Below, in pieces: positions 51,912 to 62,500 of a DNA stretch of 64,000 nt. The stretch spans positions 22,615,596-22,679,595 of the forward strand of contig OX336343.1 in assembly GCA_946902875.1 (NCBI GenBank), written 5' to 3'. A program made the position numbers and the translations under genes. Within the stretch, counting starts at the first letter, position 1; each line of letters begins with the position of its first letter. Source of the stretch: Nematopogon swammerdamellus. Taxonomy: Eukaryota > Arthropoda > Insecta > Lepidoptera > Adelidae. Under the pieces are notes generated by a model. The model was not told the origin of the DNA and searched no databases. It saw nothing but the letters and a program-made list of their open reading frames with translations.

Positions 51912-52137
51912 CCTTCCTTACCTATAATAAAATCCAAAGTCTGCTTTCTGTCTGAGTGTCTGTCTGTCCGCTTATAACTCGAGAACCACTGAACCGATTT
52001 TAATAAAACAAAATTCTACGGATAGCTTGATTCTTCCCATCAACTATAGGCTACTTACTATCACGCTAAATAGCTTATGAGGTTAGCAGAGAAGTCAAAT
52101 ATGAGAGCGGGCGGAGCCGCGGGCACAGCTTGTATCT
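51912..52137 (-). repeat. R repeat inserted in P
   Basis: Complete R in minus orientation, CTTCCTTACCTATAATAAAA to GCCGCGGGCACAGCTTG, inside P between CAAACGCAGT and ATCTCATAAA. A different P position was used at 34.2 kb. Confidence 0.85.
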
Positions 52138-52234
52138 CATAAAACAAAGCAACTTACTCCATGACCATCCCCTACAGATTTATTATTTATTAGTTTATTA
52201 GTTTAAATAATATTGATTGATTGTTGATGATTCT

Positions 52235-52548
52235 ATGAAAATGTCAACCGGCTAGCTATTACGGCTCCAAAGATACAGCAGGCAGTAGGATAGACAGACA
52301 GACAGACGACGACGGTGTAGGCTTAGTACTTAATACATACAGTTGTACATGTCCGCCATTTGTATAATTGATATAAAACAATAAAGTGGATGGATGAGAA
52401 TAGCGAAAGACCGCGTGTGGTGGCGTGCCTTGGGAGAGGCCTATGTCCAGCAGTGGACCGATACAGGCTGATGATGATGATGATGAATAAAGTATATTAA
52501 ATAATAATAAACAAATAAATAATAGGCTTCCGTACGGGGTACAGAAAC
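52235..52548 (+). repeat. U repeat 3' half split by RTE tail
   Basis: CTATGAAAATGTCAACCGGC, a GACAGACAGAC run and GTGTAGGCTTAGTACT, then an insertion, then AATAGGCTTCCGTACGGGGT at 52522. Confidence 0.7.
52332..52521 (+). pseudogene. RTE-clade LINE 3' end
   Basis: The sequence GCGAAAGACCGCGTGTGGTG, TTGGGAGAGGCCTATGTCCA and GCAGTGGACCGATACAGGCT encodes RIAKDRVWWRALGEAYVQQW then a stop. It is the invariant C-terminus of lepidopteran RTE elements, followed by the typical (GAT)n tail and A/T-rich end. Confidence 0.8.
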
Positions 52549-52807
52549 TTTAAAATTATGTACGCAAGATGGACGCAGGCGATTATAAACAGTTTATTTT
52601 GGTCGGCAAGGACCGTGAATCATTTCTCCGACATACTTTCTAAAATTAACGCACAATTTCCTTACTTTCTCTGGCGTCATTGTGTTCCGCAAGCAAACCG
52701 CAGGGTGACATCACACGCTCCGATTTAGTTCGTTTCTATAGAATAGGGGTTCTCAAGGATGACATGTATACCATTTTGCTGATGGAGTGTGGTCAGCCAG
52801 CTTGCCA
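52549..52807. other. Spacer, nothing clear
   Basis: Mixed sequence, no recognised family or gene. Confidence 0.4.
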
Positions 52808-52905
52808 GGTGTTCGGTTTTTTACCGAACTGTTCGGTATTTCAGCACCGTGTTCGGTATGACGAAAATACCGAAGTATGAGAGGTTCGGTATTTGCTAAA
52901 TATCG
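52808..52905 (+). repeat. Cluster of TTCGGTA / TACCGAA words
   Basis: Six TTCGGT/ACCGAA words in about 100 bp in both orientations (GTTCGGTTTTTTACCGAACT, GTTCGGTATTTC, GTTCGGTATGACG, ATACCGAAG, GGTTCGGTATTTGC). This density resembles subterminal transposase-binding repeats of a DNA transposon end. Confidence 0.55.
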
Positions 52906-53135
52906 ATTCATATCACACATTTATTTACTGTTTCGCAATATCAAATCCATACAGATTTGGCACGCTGCGCTGTTGCCAGCCGGCGCGTGCTGTACGTTGA
53001 CGCGTCTTTTCAAGACCCCAAGGTAATAGGAGCTACAGAACACACTCTTGGGAAGAACCACAGAAATCCTAAGTAATAGCTAATACTTCTTTGATCTGTG
53101 GGAAGAACCGTCCAGATTTTCGCGGTAACTAATTT

Positions 53136-53222
53136 GCCTTTTTTTAATAAAAAGCGCGAAATGTTGCGCCGAGCCACCCGTAAGGTGTCTAACGACGCCC
53201 ATGGACGTTCGGTCGTGTGTTC
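53136..53222 (-). pseudogene. LINE-A 3' end
   Basis: Poly-T, TAATAAAAAGCGCGAAATGT, GCGCCGAGCCACCCGTAAGG and CTAACGACGCCCATGGACGT: only the untranslated end remains. Confidence 0.75.
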
Positions 53223-53375
53223 TTGAAAAATGTAAGGTCCCCCCTTTGATGTAAAAAGTTCGTTTTTTTTATCTGAACCATCTGGCAACCCTGGTGGTCA
53301 GACAGAACGAGGAATTACGCAGGGAATTACAGACGTCACTTAGGGTGAACAGATTCAATTTGTTTTTTAGTATAC

Positions 53376-53590
53376 ACTAGCTGTGCCCGCGGCTCCGCCC
53401 GCTCTCATATTTGACTTCTCTGCTAACCTCATAAGCCATTTAACGTGATGAAAAGTAGCCTATAAGTGATGGGAAGAACCAAGCTATCCGTAGAAGTAAA
53501 CTGTATTAAAATCGCCTCAGTGGTTCTCGAGTTATAAGCGGACAGACAGACAGACAGAAAGCAGACGTTGGATTTTATTAAAGGTAAGGA
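53376..53590 (+). repeat. R repeat, full length
   Basis: CTAGCTGTGCCCGCGGCTCC to GCAGACGTTGGATTTTATTA and GGTAAGGAAGG, in plus orientation, uninterrupted. Confidence 0.8.
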
Positions 53591-54880
53591 AGGATAAGGA
53601 AGGTAGGAATAAGGAATAAGGATAAGGATGAACTGTTGTTGGCGAGCCCAAGTGAGAGGAATTTAGTAATTGTGTTGGATTTAGTTGAGCGTTCTCTATA
53701 ACTTAGGCACTCTGGGCCCTAAGTGATAGGAAATATTAGTACTATCGGCCTGATATAAATTGATAAATTCCCTAAAAATAATAAAAAATATAAAATCTGT
53801 GCGTCGCGCTCGATGCCGACGACGACGCCCCCCAGGGCGAGCGCCTCGTCGCTGTCGCGGAAGTTTTTTTTTAGTCGTACATAAAGCTGCCATGTCTAAA
53901 ATCGAAATTTTCACCCCTTAAAAACATGTTTTCTTTAAAAATTTGTATTGTATTATAATAAACTTCAGAGCTCCGCGGTTCTGAGAAAGCCACGTTACCG
54001 AGTGAGCGGACCGAAAGCGGGCAGACGCGTGAGGGCATACGTCGTTGAAGGCTGTGTCCATTTTGTAAAATTTTCTGAGTAAATTACTTGGGACTTGCAC
54101 TTCGATTGCTAGTAAGTATTCTGTTTTTAGTTTTATATTATATTTACTTAACGGTCACCCGAGGCCTTTAAGTAACTAAACGGAAATATTTTTTAAATTT
54201 TAAGGGTTTTTGATGTATTGGGGGGTTTTTTTATTATTAAAATGTCTTGTTTTTTCTTACATTTTTTAAGTGTTCGTTTATTATATTTACTAACCGTGTT
54301 ACTAAGATTCGACAGGCGACCTCATTGCCAGCGAGACTGATACGGACGGATCGGATCGGAAGAAGCAGTGTGCAAACGGACTGTGCCGCTCGCTACACAG
54401 AACCGAGACAAAGGGCTACGTTTGCTATTGTGTCAGATTCTAGGAACATTGGCGCAAGGAGAAGTCCTGCCTGGCCTGCCTGACGAAACGACCACCGCAC
54501 CGGACCGATGACTCAAGCTGCAAGAACCAAACACAGCTCTTGCGAAGTTAATTTTACGCAAGGGCTTGAGTACTCCTCCGAGTAATCTGCCCGTGCATTT
54601 ACGCTCCTCTGCGTCTATGAATATTTTCCTATCCTTGCTGAAGTTAAGGCCCTATTCCGCCGATGCAAAACTTGCGAACAATGAGCGTTTTGGCTTATAA
54701 ATAAGTAATAAATAACAAAACAGTGTGACTTGCGAAGTTTGTTCGTCACTTCTTCTTCGCATTGAATTAGAGCTGGCGGAATTTTTTCGACATGCCCATT
54801 GTCCAAGCGTACGTTAACTGTCAAGTAACCTACACAATATGAAATTATAAAATAAACTATAAACAATCAAATTAGTTTTT
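53591..54880. other. Mixed spacer, possible decayed repeats
   Basis: 53630-53760 matches the loop of the 27.6 kb foldback (GTTGGCGAGCCCAAGTGAGA, TTGAGCGTTCTCTA). 53795-53865 is a GC-rich island whose minus strand reads FRDSDEALALGGVVVGIERD, with G/C at most third positions. It may be a host exon scrap, but no splice sites fit. The rest is not recognised. Confidence 0.35.
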
Positions 54881-56009
54881 AACCGACTTCCAAAAAAGGA
54901 GGAGGTTCTCAATTCGTCTGTATGTTTTTTTTTTTATTTTTTTTTTATTTATTTATTTTTTTTTTTTTTTGTATGTTTGTTACGCGATTTCTCCGTCAAT
55001 TGAGGGCCGATTTAGAAAATTCTTTTTTTGTTAGTTAGGTCATACTTCCGAGGTGGTCCCATTTCAATTTTATCGAAATTGGTTGAGTGGTTTTCGAAAA
55101 ATCAGCATAATACTATAGTGTGTGGTTACCTTCAGCAAAACTTGTGATGTGGTCGTATTCGGCAATTTTCAGTTTGATAAATTAGTATGGTGTGTGGTTA
55201 CCTTCAGCAAAACTTTTGTGATGTGGACTTATTCAGCAATTTGCAGTCTGACACATATGGCGAATAATTCTGTACCACTTCAATCGATTTCGATTATTCG
55301 ATTTCGATTATTCTTTTTTATGTAATATTACTAAAAAGAATGAAATAAAAACTGTTTTAAAAAATATTAAACCGATTTCAAAAAAACAAAAAAAAAAAAG
55401 AACTAAAAAGTATTAAATACCTAATATTTTGAAATTTTCTCTGTCCTGTTGAAATACACGAATCGATATTTACGAGTGATACATATTCGGACCCTTGTTT
55501 CATGAATATCCTAAATTTGAAATTTTTTATCTTTTCCGACCAGCCAGGTGCGCTTAATTTATTATGGTACCTGACCGGTACCTACTGTACCGAGTACCAT
55601 CGAGCTGGTCTGATGATGGAGAGTTGGAGACAGAAGGTGGCCATAGGAACTCCTAAACTACACATGATAAACCCATCGTGTTTGGGCTCGTTGCATTTGT
55701 CTTCACGAGAAATTTACTTTAGACCTAAGAGATTCTCAATTCGACGGTATGTTTTCTTTTTTTGGATGTTTGTTACGCGATTACTCCGTCAATTGTGGGC
55801 CGATTTTGAAAATTCTTTTTTTTTTTATTTGAAAGGGGATAACCCTGAGGTTTTTGAAGTGAAAACTTCTTTAGCGGCGCTTGGCACTTTTTTAGGTGGG
55901 TAAAAAATGTATAACTCGCGACATCGCGTCAGCGTCATTTTTAAAATGAAACCTTAAGTCATTGCATTAAGGGTTAAGTTAGAGTGGCACGGGATCTGCC
56001 GGCACTCCC

Positions 56010-56611
56010 GGAGTGCAACTGTTAAGTAGGGTTCGGTAACACGTTTATGTCTGTCCATTCTACTAAGTTCTGCAAAATGCATGTAGGGTTCCGTAACAAA
56101 TGCATGTCTGTCTGTTCTACTAAATTAAACATTTATTTCAAAATGAATGTAGGGTTCCGTAACAAATGCATGTCTATCCGTTCTACTAAATTTTACAATT
56201 TTCAACCAAGGTTCTCCGACGGTTATTTTATAATAAAAGTAGGGTTCCGTAACACGTTTATGTCTGTCCATTCTACTAAGTTCTGCAAGATGAATGTAGG
56301 GTTCCGTAACAAATGTATGTCTGTCCGTTCTACTAAATTTCACAATTTTCAACCAAGGCCCTCCGACGGTTATTTTATAATAAAAGTAGGGTTCCGTAAC
56401 AAATGTATGTCTGTCCGTTCTACTAAATTTCACAATTTTCAACCAAGATCCTCCGACGGTTATTTTATAATAAAAGTAGGGTTCCGTAACAAATGTATGT
56501 CTGTCCGTTCTACTAAATTTCACAATTTTCAACCAAGATCCTCCGACGGTTATTTTATAATAAAAGTAGGGTTCCGTAACACGTTTATGTCTGTCCATTC
56601 TACTAAGTTCT
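56010..56611 (+). repeat. Tandem array inside C3
   Basis: GTAGGGTTCCGTAAC recurs; three consecutive long units are exactly 90 bp apart (56386, 56476, 56566), and shorter 50-60 bp units with TTCTACTAAGTTCTGCAA precede them. The 90-bp period keeps frames open for 200 codons on one strand and 175 on the other; neither is a gene. Confidence 0.9.
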
Positions 56612-56967
56612 GCAACATCACCTACAACGTCCGTGATGTCAGCGCATAACACCGGGTAAACTAAGTGCCATGTCAGTACTTCCCCCTTTGATCGTGCTGA
56701 CTACACTGAACTGGTCGGAAAACACAAACTATTTACATAGCCGTTTCGACCGACGTTTAATTCAGTGCGGTGGTACCAACCCGGTCAGGTTAAACCCTAC
56801 CACCAAGTAAGATTAGGAGGGAAGGGACCTACAGTTTTACGAGGAATCCGAATCTCGGTCAGCCTCCAACGGTCAGCGGTCACCCATCCAAGTACTGACC
56901 GCACCCAGCGTTGCTTAACATTCAATAGCGACAGTTGACTGTCTGCACCACTGAGCTATCGAAGCTG
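56612..56967 (-). repeat. SINE-S within C3, tail truncated
   Basis: Same truncation as in C1 and C2 (TGCAACATCACCTACAACG). The head is intact to TCGAAGC. Confidence 0.85.
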
Positions 56968-57112
56968 ACGTGGTCCTATTTTAATTGGGTCAAGATCGGA
57001 TTGGAAAGCGAGGCGGAATCGCGAGGCCGAAGGCCGAGCGATTCCGCCGAGTACATTAATAGCAAAAATTACTAAAAAAAACTGTGAAATAAAAAAAAAG
57101 TTTTAAAAAACA

Positions 57113-57445
57113 TAAAACCGACATCCTAAAAAAAGGAAAACTAAAAAACTATTTAAAATAAAAATATAAAAACCGCCTTCAAAAATATATGAAATAAAAA
57201 CCTAAAAAAAAAAACGAACCCTAGAGTTGATGAAGGCGGTGCTAAAGCAAGCAAAAATGATGCATGAAAGAAAACATGAGTGGATGATAATATCCTTTGT
57301 GATTTGTGTAGCCTTTTTAGCACCGCCTTCAACTCTAGGGTTCGTTTTTTTTTTAGGTTTTTATTTCATATATTTTTGAAGGCGGTTTTTATATTTTTAT
57401 TTTAAATAGTTTTTTAGTTTTCCTTTTTTTAGGAAGTCGGTTTTA
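57113..57445. repeat. Palindrome of C3
   Basis: As in C2, with one extra GAT in GAGTTGATGAAGGCGG and a slightly shorter T-run; single centre. Confidence 0.9.
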
Positions 57446-57754
57446 TGTTTTTTAAAACTTTTTTTTTTGCTCTGCAATCTCAACATTGCCCTGCAATATT
57501 GTGGTCGTACTTTTGTGGCCTGTTATGGTATGGAAGATTGTTATGTCAATCCATTTGTTTCATGTGAAACTTGACCAAATATCACCAGGAAACAATAAGA
57601 AACACATCATCTCTATAGTCTCTATCCTCAACATTTTACCAACACGAGTGGGATATTTGTTACGTCATAAAAACACAATGAGGAATTTTCTTAACATAAT
57701 AAAATAAACAAGGAAAATTTATAGGTTTCTCATACTCAGCGATAAATTTATTGA

Positions 57755-58500
57755 AACTAGCTTTTGCCCGCGGCTTCGCTCGCGTGAAATTCGTATTTAA
57801 AAAGAAGAAAGTAAGTAAGCCCGCTACCGTGCCTTTATTTCGGCGCGCGGAACAATTCGGTTTGTATGAGAGCCACATCTTAGCGCCGCCATACTCAAAG
57901 TGTGCCCTAGGGCTCCGCGGAACCTCTATGGGGGTTCCGCGAGAATAGGAGAGAAAAAAAAATCTAAAATACACCTCTCCTCTCTGGCTCGATTCAGCTC
58001 GGCTGCGCATGTCACAGTTTCATACCTCCCATTAGATATTTAATTATTGTTTTTATCTTTTATTATAATATTATGTAAGTAACTGTTACATTGTAATATG
58101 ATTATTAATAAAGAATGCACAAAAACGAATTTATGTTTATTTTAGGGCTCCGTCAAATATTTCGCTTTCCAAAAGGGTTCCGTCACCAAAAAAGTTTGAG
58201 AACCGCTGTCTTAGCGTAACCGGAACTGGCTTTTATTTAGCCTATCCCGTGCATAGTAAGTAATATCCCGTGTCCCGTATAAGTTAATGGGCTTGTACTA
58301 AGTTTTATCGAATTCGGATGATCGGTTTAAGAGTTATGGAGGAACATACATACATACAGAAAATATTTCTAAAATCGTCAATTTAACTTTAGTATCATAC
58401 ATAGAGTCTACAAACGCAGTATCTCATTCATACATAACACAAAGTAACTTACTCCATGTCCATCCCTTACAGATTATTATGAGTATTGATTGATATTGAT
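57755..58500 (+). repeat. P repeat interrupted by a hAT MITE
   Basis: Starts ACTAGCTTTTGCCCGCGGCT, breaks at 57885 within ATCTTAGCG, resumes at 58209 and ends near CTTACTCCATGTCCATCCCT with ATTGAT repeats. Confidence 0.85.
57886..58208. mobile_element. hAT-type MITE, 323 bp, with 8-bp target duplication
   Basis: TCTTAGCG flanks both sides (57878-57885 and 58209-58216), completing the P sequence perfectly when the element is removed. The right end read inward is CAGCGGTTCTCAAACTTTTT, a classic hAT MITE terminus; the left end CCGCCATACTCAAAG is a degraded partner. GGGGTTCCGCG / AGGGTTCCGTC words are subterminal. Non-coding. Confidence 0.85.
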
Positions 58501-58577
58501 ATTGATGATTGACGATTGATTGTATAATTTCATCCATAGGTAGGTAACCTACGCTTGGACATGTTGAAAATTCCGCC

Positions 58578-58948
58578 AAGTATTTTTTTTTTTTATGGAA
58601 ACTGACACGGTTGGCTACATCATCTACAACGTCCATGATGTCAGCCCATAACACCGGGTGAACTAGGTGCCATGGCAGTGCTTCCCCCTTTGATCGTGCC
58701 GGCTACACTGAACTGGTCGGAAAACACAAACTATTTACATAGCCGTTTCAACCGACGTTTCATTCAGTGCGGTTGTACCAACCCGGGTAAGATTAGGAGG
58801 GAAGGGACCTACAGTTTTACGAGGAATCCGAACCTCGGTCAGCCTCCAACGGTCAGCGGTCACCCATCCAAGTACTGACCGCACCCAGCGTTGCTTATCA
58901 TTCAATAGCGACAGTTGACTGTCTGCACCACTGAGGTATCGAGGCTTA
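58578..58948 (-). repeat. SINE-S, nearly full length
   Basis: Complete tail, body with a 20-bp deletion after CAACCCGGG, and complete 5S-like head to TATCGAGGC. It lies directly beside the LTR region. Confidence 0.85.
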
Positions 58949-59495
58949 AATTATATGAATTGTACTAAAAATTATGAGTTTGTGGCCTTCGATGTAGAGA
59001 CGCTTGGCGCGTGAAGCTCGGATGCCATCAGGTTTTCAAATCAAATTGGAAAACTGTGTATTTAGGCATCCGGGGACCGCCGCGCCGTGTAGCGCCGGGC
59101 CGGCACATACTTCAATCAAGCAGCGCTGGCAGCGCATAAGCCAAGACCGTTAGAAGAGGTAGGGACGTGTCGGACCTTCCCCGCGCTATCGTAACAAGAT
59201 ATTAGTAAAAACGTACCAATAACATTCGTCGGTCGCCCGCTGGCCACATAGCGTCAACCTTCCCCCACCCGATACCACCCAATCAGAGCGCGCACCGTCC
59301 CCTCCGCCCCCGCGGAGCTCGGCGACGCTGGTTCTCATACAAACTGATAGCGAGAAATCAAAACAGAACTTCCATTGCGAGATTTTTTATTAGAATAATT
59401 TTCTTTTTTGACAACTAAAATATTTCAATTTTAATTTGACATTAATATTTTTTTTCTTCGTGTGAAAGTTGATTTTTGCATATTGGTCGTCAACA
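58949..59495 (-). repeat. Probable 3' LTR of the Bel-Pao element
   Basis: On the minus strand the sequence after pol reads CACAGAGGGGGGCGA (polypurine tract, 59498-59512) then TGTTGACGACC, a TG start expected for an LTR. The outer CA end cannot be fixed without the 5' LTR, which is outside the window. The last part may be flanking DNA. Confidence 0.55.
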
Positions 59496-59512
59496 TCGCC
59501 CCCCTCTGTGAG
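59496..59512 (-). other. Polypurine tract
   Basis: AGAGGGGGGCG on the minus strand, immediately before the candidate LTR start; used to prime plus-strand DNA in LTR retroelements. Confidence 0.6.
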
Positions 59513-59563
59513 CCATCACACCTAGATGAGGAAGACGACATCGTTTCTTCTAATCAATCTTGA

Positions 59564-62500
59564 TCATATTACAGGATCTGGGTCGACTGGCAGTTTCACC
59601 AATTTTTTAGTGGGTCGTCGCAAGATTCCTCCGCTCGTTTTGACGTCAGCAACTCGGATAAACTTATCTTGACCAGGGTATACAGCGGTTACTCTTCCCC
59701 GAGGCCACACCCCTCTCGGAAGATTACTGTCAACAATTAACACAAGGTCTCCAGTCGAAATATTTTCGCTCGGCCGTCCGGATACTCGTCGGGGCAGTAG
59801 GGTTGGGAGATACTCTTTCATCCACTTTGACCAAAAATGGTCTGCCAGCCTCAGCGCCTTTTTGTAATCACATCTTCGAACTAAATCTGCTTCTTCCAAT
59901 TTCAACTCTACAGTAGCGGTTGATGACGTCCCCAATATGAAATGGAACGGAGTTAATGCTTCTGGATCTGATTCATCAACGGAGATGTGTGTAAGTGGTC
60001 GAGAATTTACAATAGCTTCTGCTTCTAGAAGGAGAGTGTGCAGAACTTCTTCTTTGGGGGCTCTCTCGTGTAAAGTGACCATAAGAGCTGTCTTTACGCT
60101 ACGAACAAGTCTCTCCCAGGCTCCTCCCATGAAGGGTGCCGAGGGCGGTATGAAACTCCATTCGATGCCCTTATTTTGGGCGAAGTTCGCCACAGCTTCA
60201 CCGAAGAGGGCCGCAAGTTGATTTTTGGCTCCCACAAATGTTGTTGCATTATCAGATAGAATCTTGGTCGGTTTTCCTCGCCTGGCAATGAATCGTCGCA
60301 GACTCATTATTGCCGAATCACTGGTCAGATTATCAACTATTTCCAGGTGGATGGCTCTGGTCGTCATGCATGTAAAGAGAGCTACCCATCTCTTTAGTCG
60401 TCTTCTGAACAGCGACACTTCCACCGGTCCAAAATAGTCGAGTCCCGTAAAGGTAAAGGCTCTACAGTGATGTGCCAGTCTATCGAGTGGAAGATCGCCC
60501 ATTGGAGGATTAAGGGGAGTTGCCCGTCGGTTCTTGCATATTTGGCATCTCCTTGACACCGTTCTCACCGTATTTCTTATTCGAATGATCCAATATTTCT
60601 GTCTAATCTCATTTATTACCGTCTCATTATTAGCGTGTGCGTACTCTTGATGTATTTGTTGCACTAAGAGACGAGTAATGTGCTGCCTCCCGTCCAGCAG
60701 TATCGGGTTTTTAACATTGTTGTTGATTCCTCTTACAGCTTTTATCCGTCCCGACAAGCGGAGTAATCCTTGATCATCTAGTGTGGGGGATAGGTTTGCC
60801 AGTCGACCCTTCATGACCGGTTGTTCAGCTTGAATACAGGCTATTTCCTCACTGAAGGAATCAGCTTGACAGCGTCGCAGTACATGAATTTCTGCTGCAC
60901 GAAGGTCGTCGACAGTAAGCTGGATAGAAGTTGAGACTTTTCTTGAAGATGATAATGTCAATGGATGGATGATACCGTGAGAAGAGGAATTTAGACGTTT
61001 CGCAAAAACGCGTTCTTTCAACCCGCGAATATACTTATGAGCATAAGCAGTTGCCCGTATTAATCGCATCCAGTTACTAAAACGGGCTGCGTCTGCGGAA
61101 ACCGGTGCACGCAGAGGCTGAACTGTCGTGGTGCAGTATACGTCCAACGGTTTCATTCTCTTTTCTTCGCAGTTAGTTGTAACCTCAAGTTTGGATGGTT
61201 CCGTAGGCCACATCTCTGGTGGTCCAAGTAGAAACTCTGGACCGACAAACCAGCGATGATTAAGCTCCAAACGCCCCGGTTTGAAACGCGTAGCATCATC
61301 AGCTACATTCAAAGCACTCGGTATCCACCTCCAATCAGATAAATTAGTGGTTTCAAGTATCTCTCCGAGTCGGTGTCCCACAAATGCTTTAAATGTTCGT
61401 GCGTCGCTCCGGAGCCATCCAAGAACAGTCATAGAATCTGTCCAGTAATAGCATTTTGTCGGTTTTCTCTCGTGCTCGTTGCAGATCGTACTCGCTAAGC
61501 GAGCTGCTACGAGAGCTCCTTGTAGCTCGAGTCGGGGTATTGTCGACGGTTTGAGTGGTGCGACTCGAGCCTTACTACCCACGAGAGCAAGCTTCACCGT
61601 TCTGTCAGATAAGCTAAAACGCCAATAAGCAACTGCAGCATAAGCCAGCTCACTGGCATCTGAAAAAATGTGGAGCTCGCATCCGACGTAACCAGGTGTA
61701 CCCAGATACCACCGAGATAACTTTAGGCTGGTAACTGAACTCAAATCTTTCAACCACGTTCTCCATTTCTCGTCCTCGTCTGAAGTAAAATTGTCATCCC
61801 AGCCGAGACCCTTTTTCCAAGTATGTTGGAAAAGAATACGTCCACGTACTATCATTATACCTAATAGACCGAGCGGGTCGTACACTCGCATGAGATATGA
61901 CAAGACCTTTCTTTTTGTCAAGACATTTGGTACATTATCGACCTGCAGAGCCGACTGAAAGCCGAGACTGTCCTCTGAAGGATTCCAAATTAAACCTAGA
62001 GTACGAATCGACGTCGGCAGAACGCAGAGTTCAACATTTCGTGTTGAAGTGTGACGTAGGTCTGCCGGAATCGACTCTATAACTGAAGCATTATTTGATG
62101 CCCAGTCCCTCATCACAAAGCCAGCCTGCCGATGAACTGTGATAATATCTGAGGCGAGTTGAGCAGCCTGCTCAACGTGATCTACACTACCAATGTAATC
62201 GTCCATGTAATGGTCGCGTAGAATAGCTTTCGTCGCATCTGGGTATGTATGTTCGAACTCTATAGCATTTTTATTTCGAATGTAGTGAGCAGTGCACGGG
62301 CTCGACGTCGCTCCAAAGATCATTGAGCTCATTCTATACTCTTTCACCTTACCTTGAGTATTTCCTTGTCTCCACAGATATCTCTGAGCGTCCCTATCTT
62401 CCGCTCTTATTTTTATTTGCGGGAACATCTCCTGAATGTCCGCGGTCATGGCAATACTTCTCTCCCGGAAACGAAATAGAATGCCTAGCAACAACTGCAG

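Larger units (their letters stand above)
51103..52195 (+). repeat. P repeat carrying LINE-A and R
   Basis: P starts CTAGCTTTTGCCCGCGACTT, breaks at 51277 for LINE-A, resumes at 51775 with GAGCTTGTACTAAGTTTC, breaks at about 51911 for R, and ends CTTACTCCATGACCATCCCC. Confidence 0.85.
54881..57445 (+). mobile_element. C3 composite element, longest copy
   Basis: Same order as C2: AACCGACTTCCAAAAAAGGA end, TCCGTCAATTGAGGGCCGAT, a GTGTGTGGTTACCTTCAGCA pair, GATAAACCCATCGTGTTTGG, tandem array (56010-56611), tail-truncated SINE-S (minus), hairpin (57010-57047), palindrome (57113-57445) and GGAAGTCGGTTTTA end. The terminal words are inverted copies, which suits a DNA transposon, but no transposase is encoded and no target duplication is obvious. 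Confidence 0.9.

Noticed and set aside
56047..56652. Open frames of 200 (plus) and 175 (minus) codons
   Set aside because: They arise from a 90-bp tandem array inside C3, open on both strands because 90 is divisible by three. The C1 array gives the same effect.
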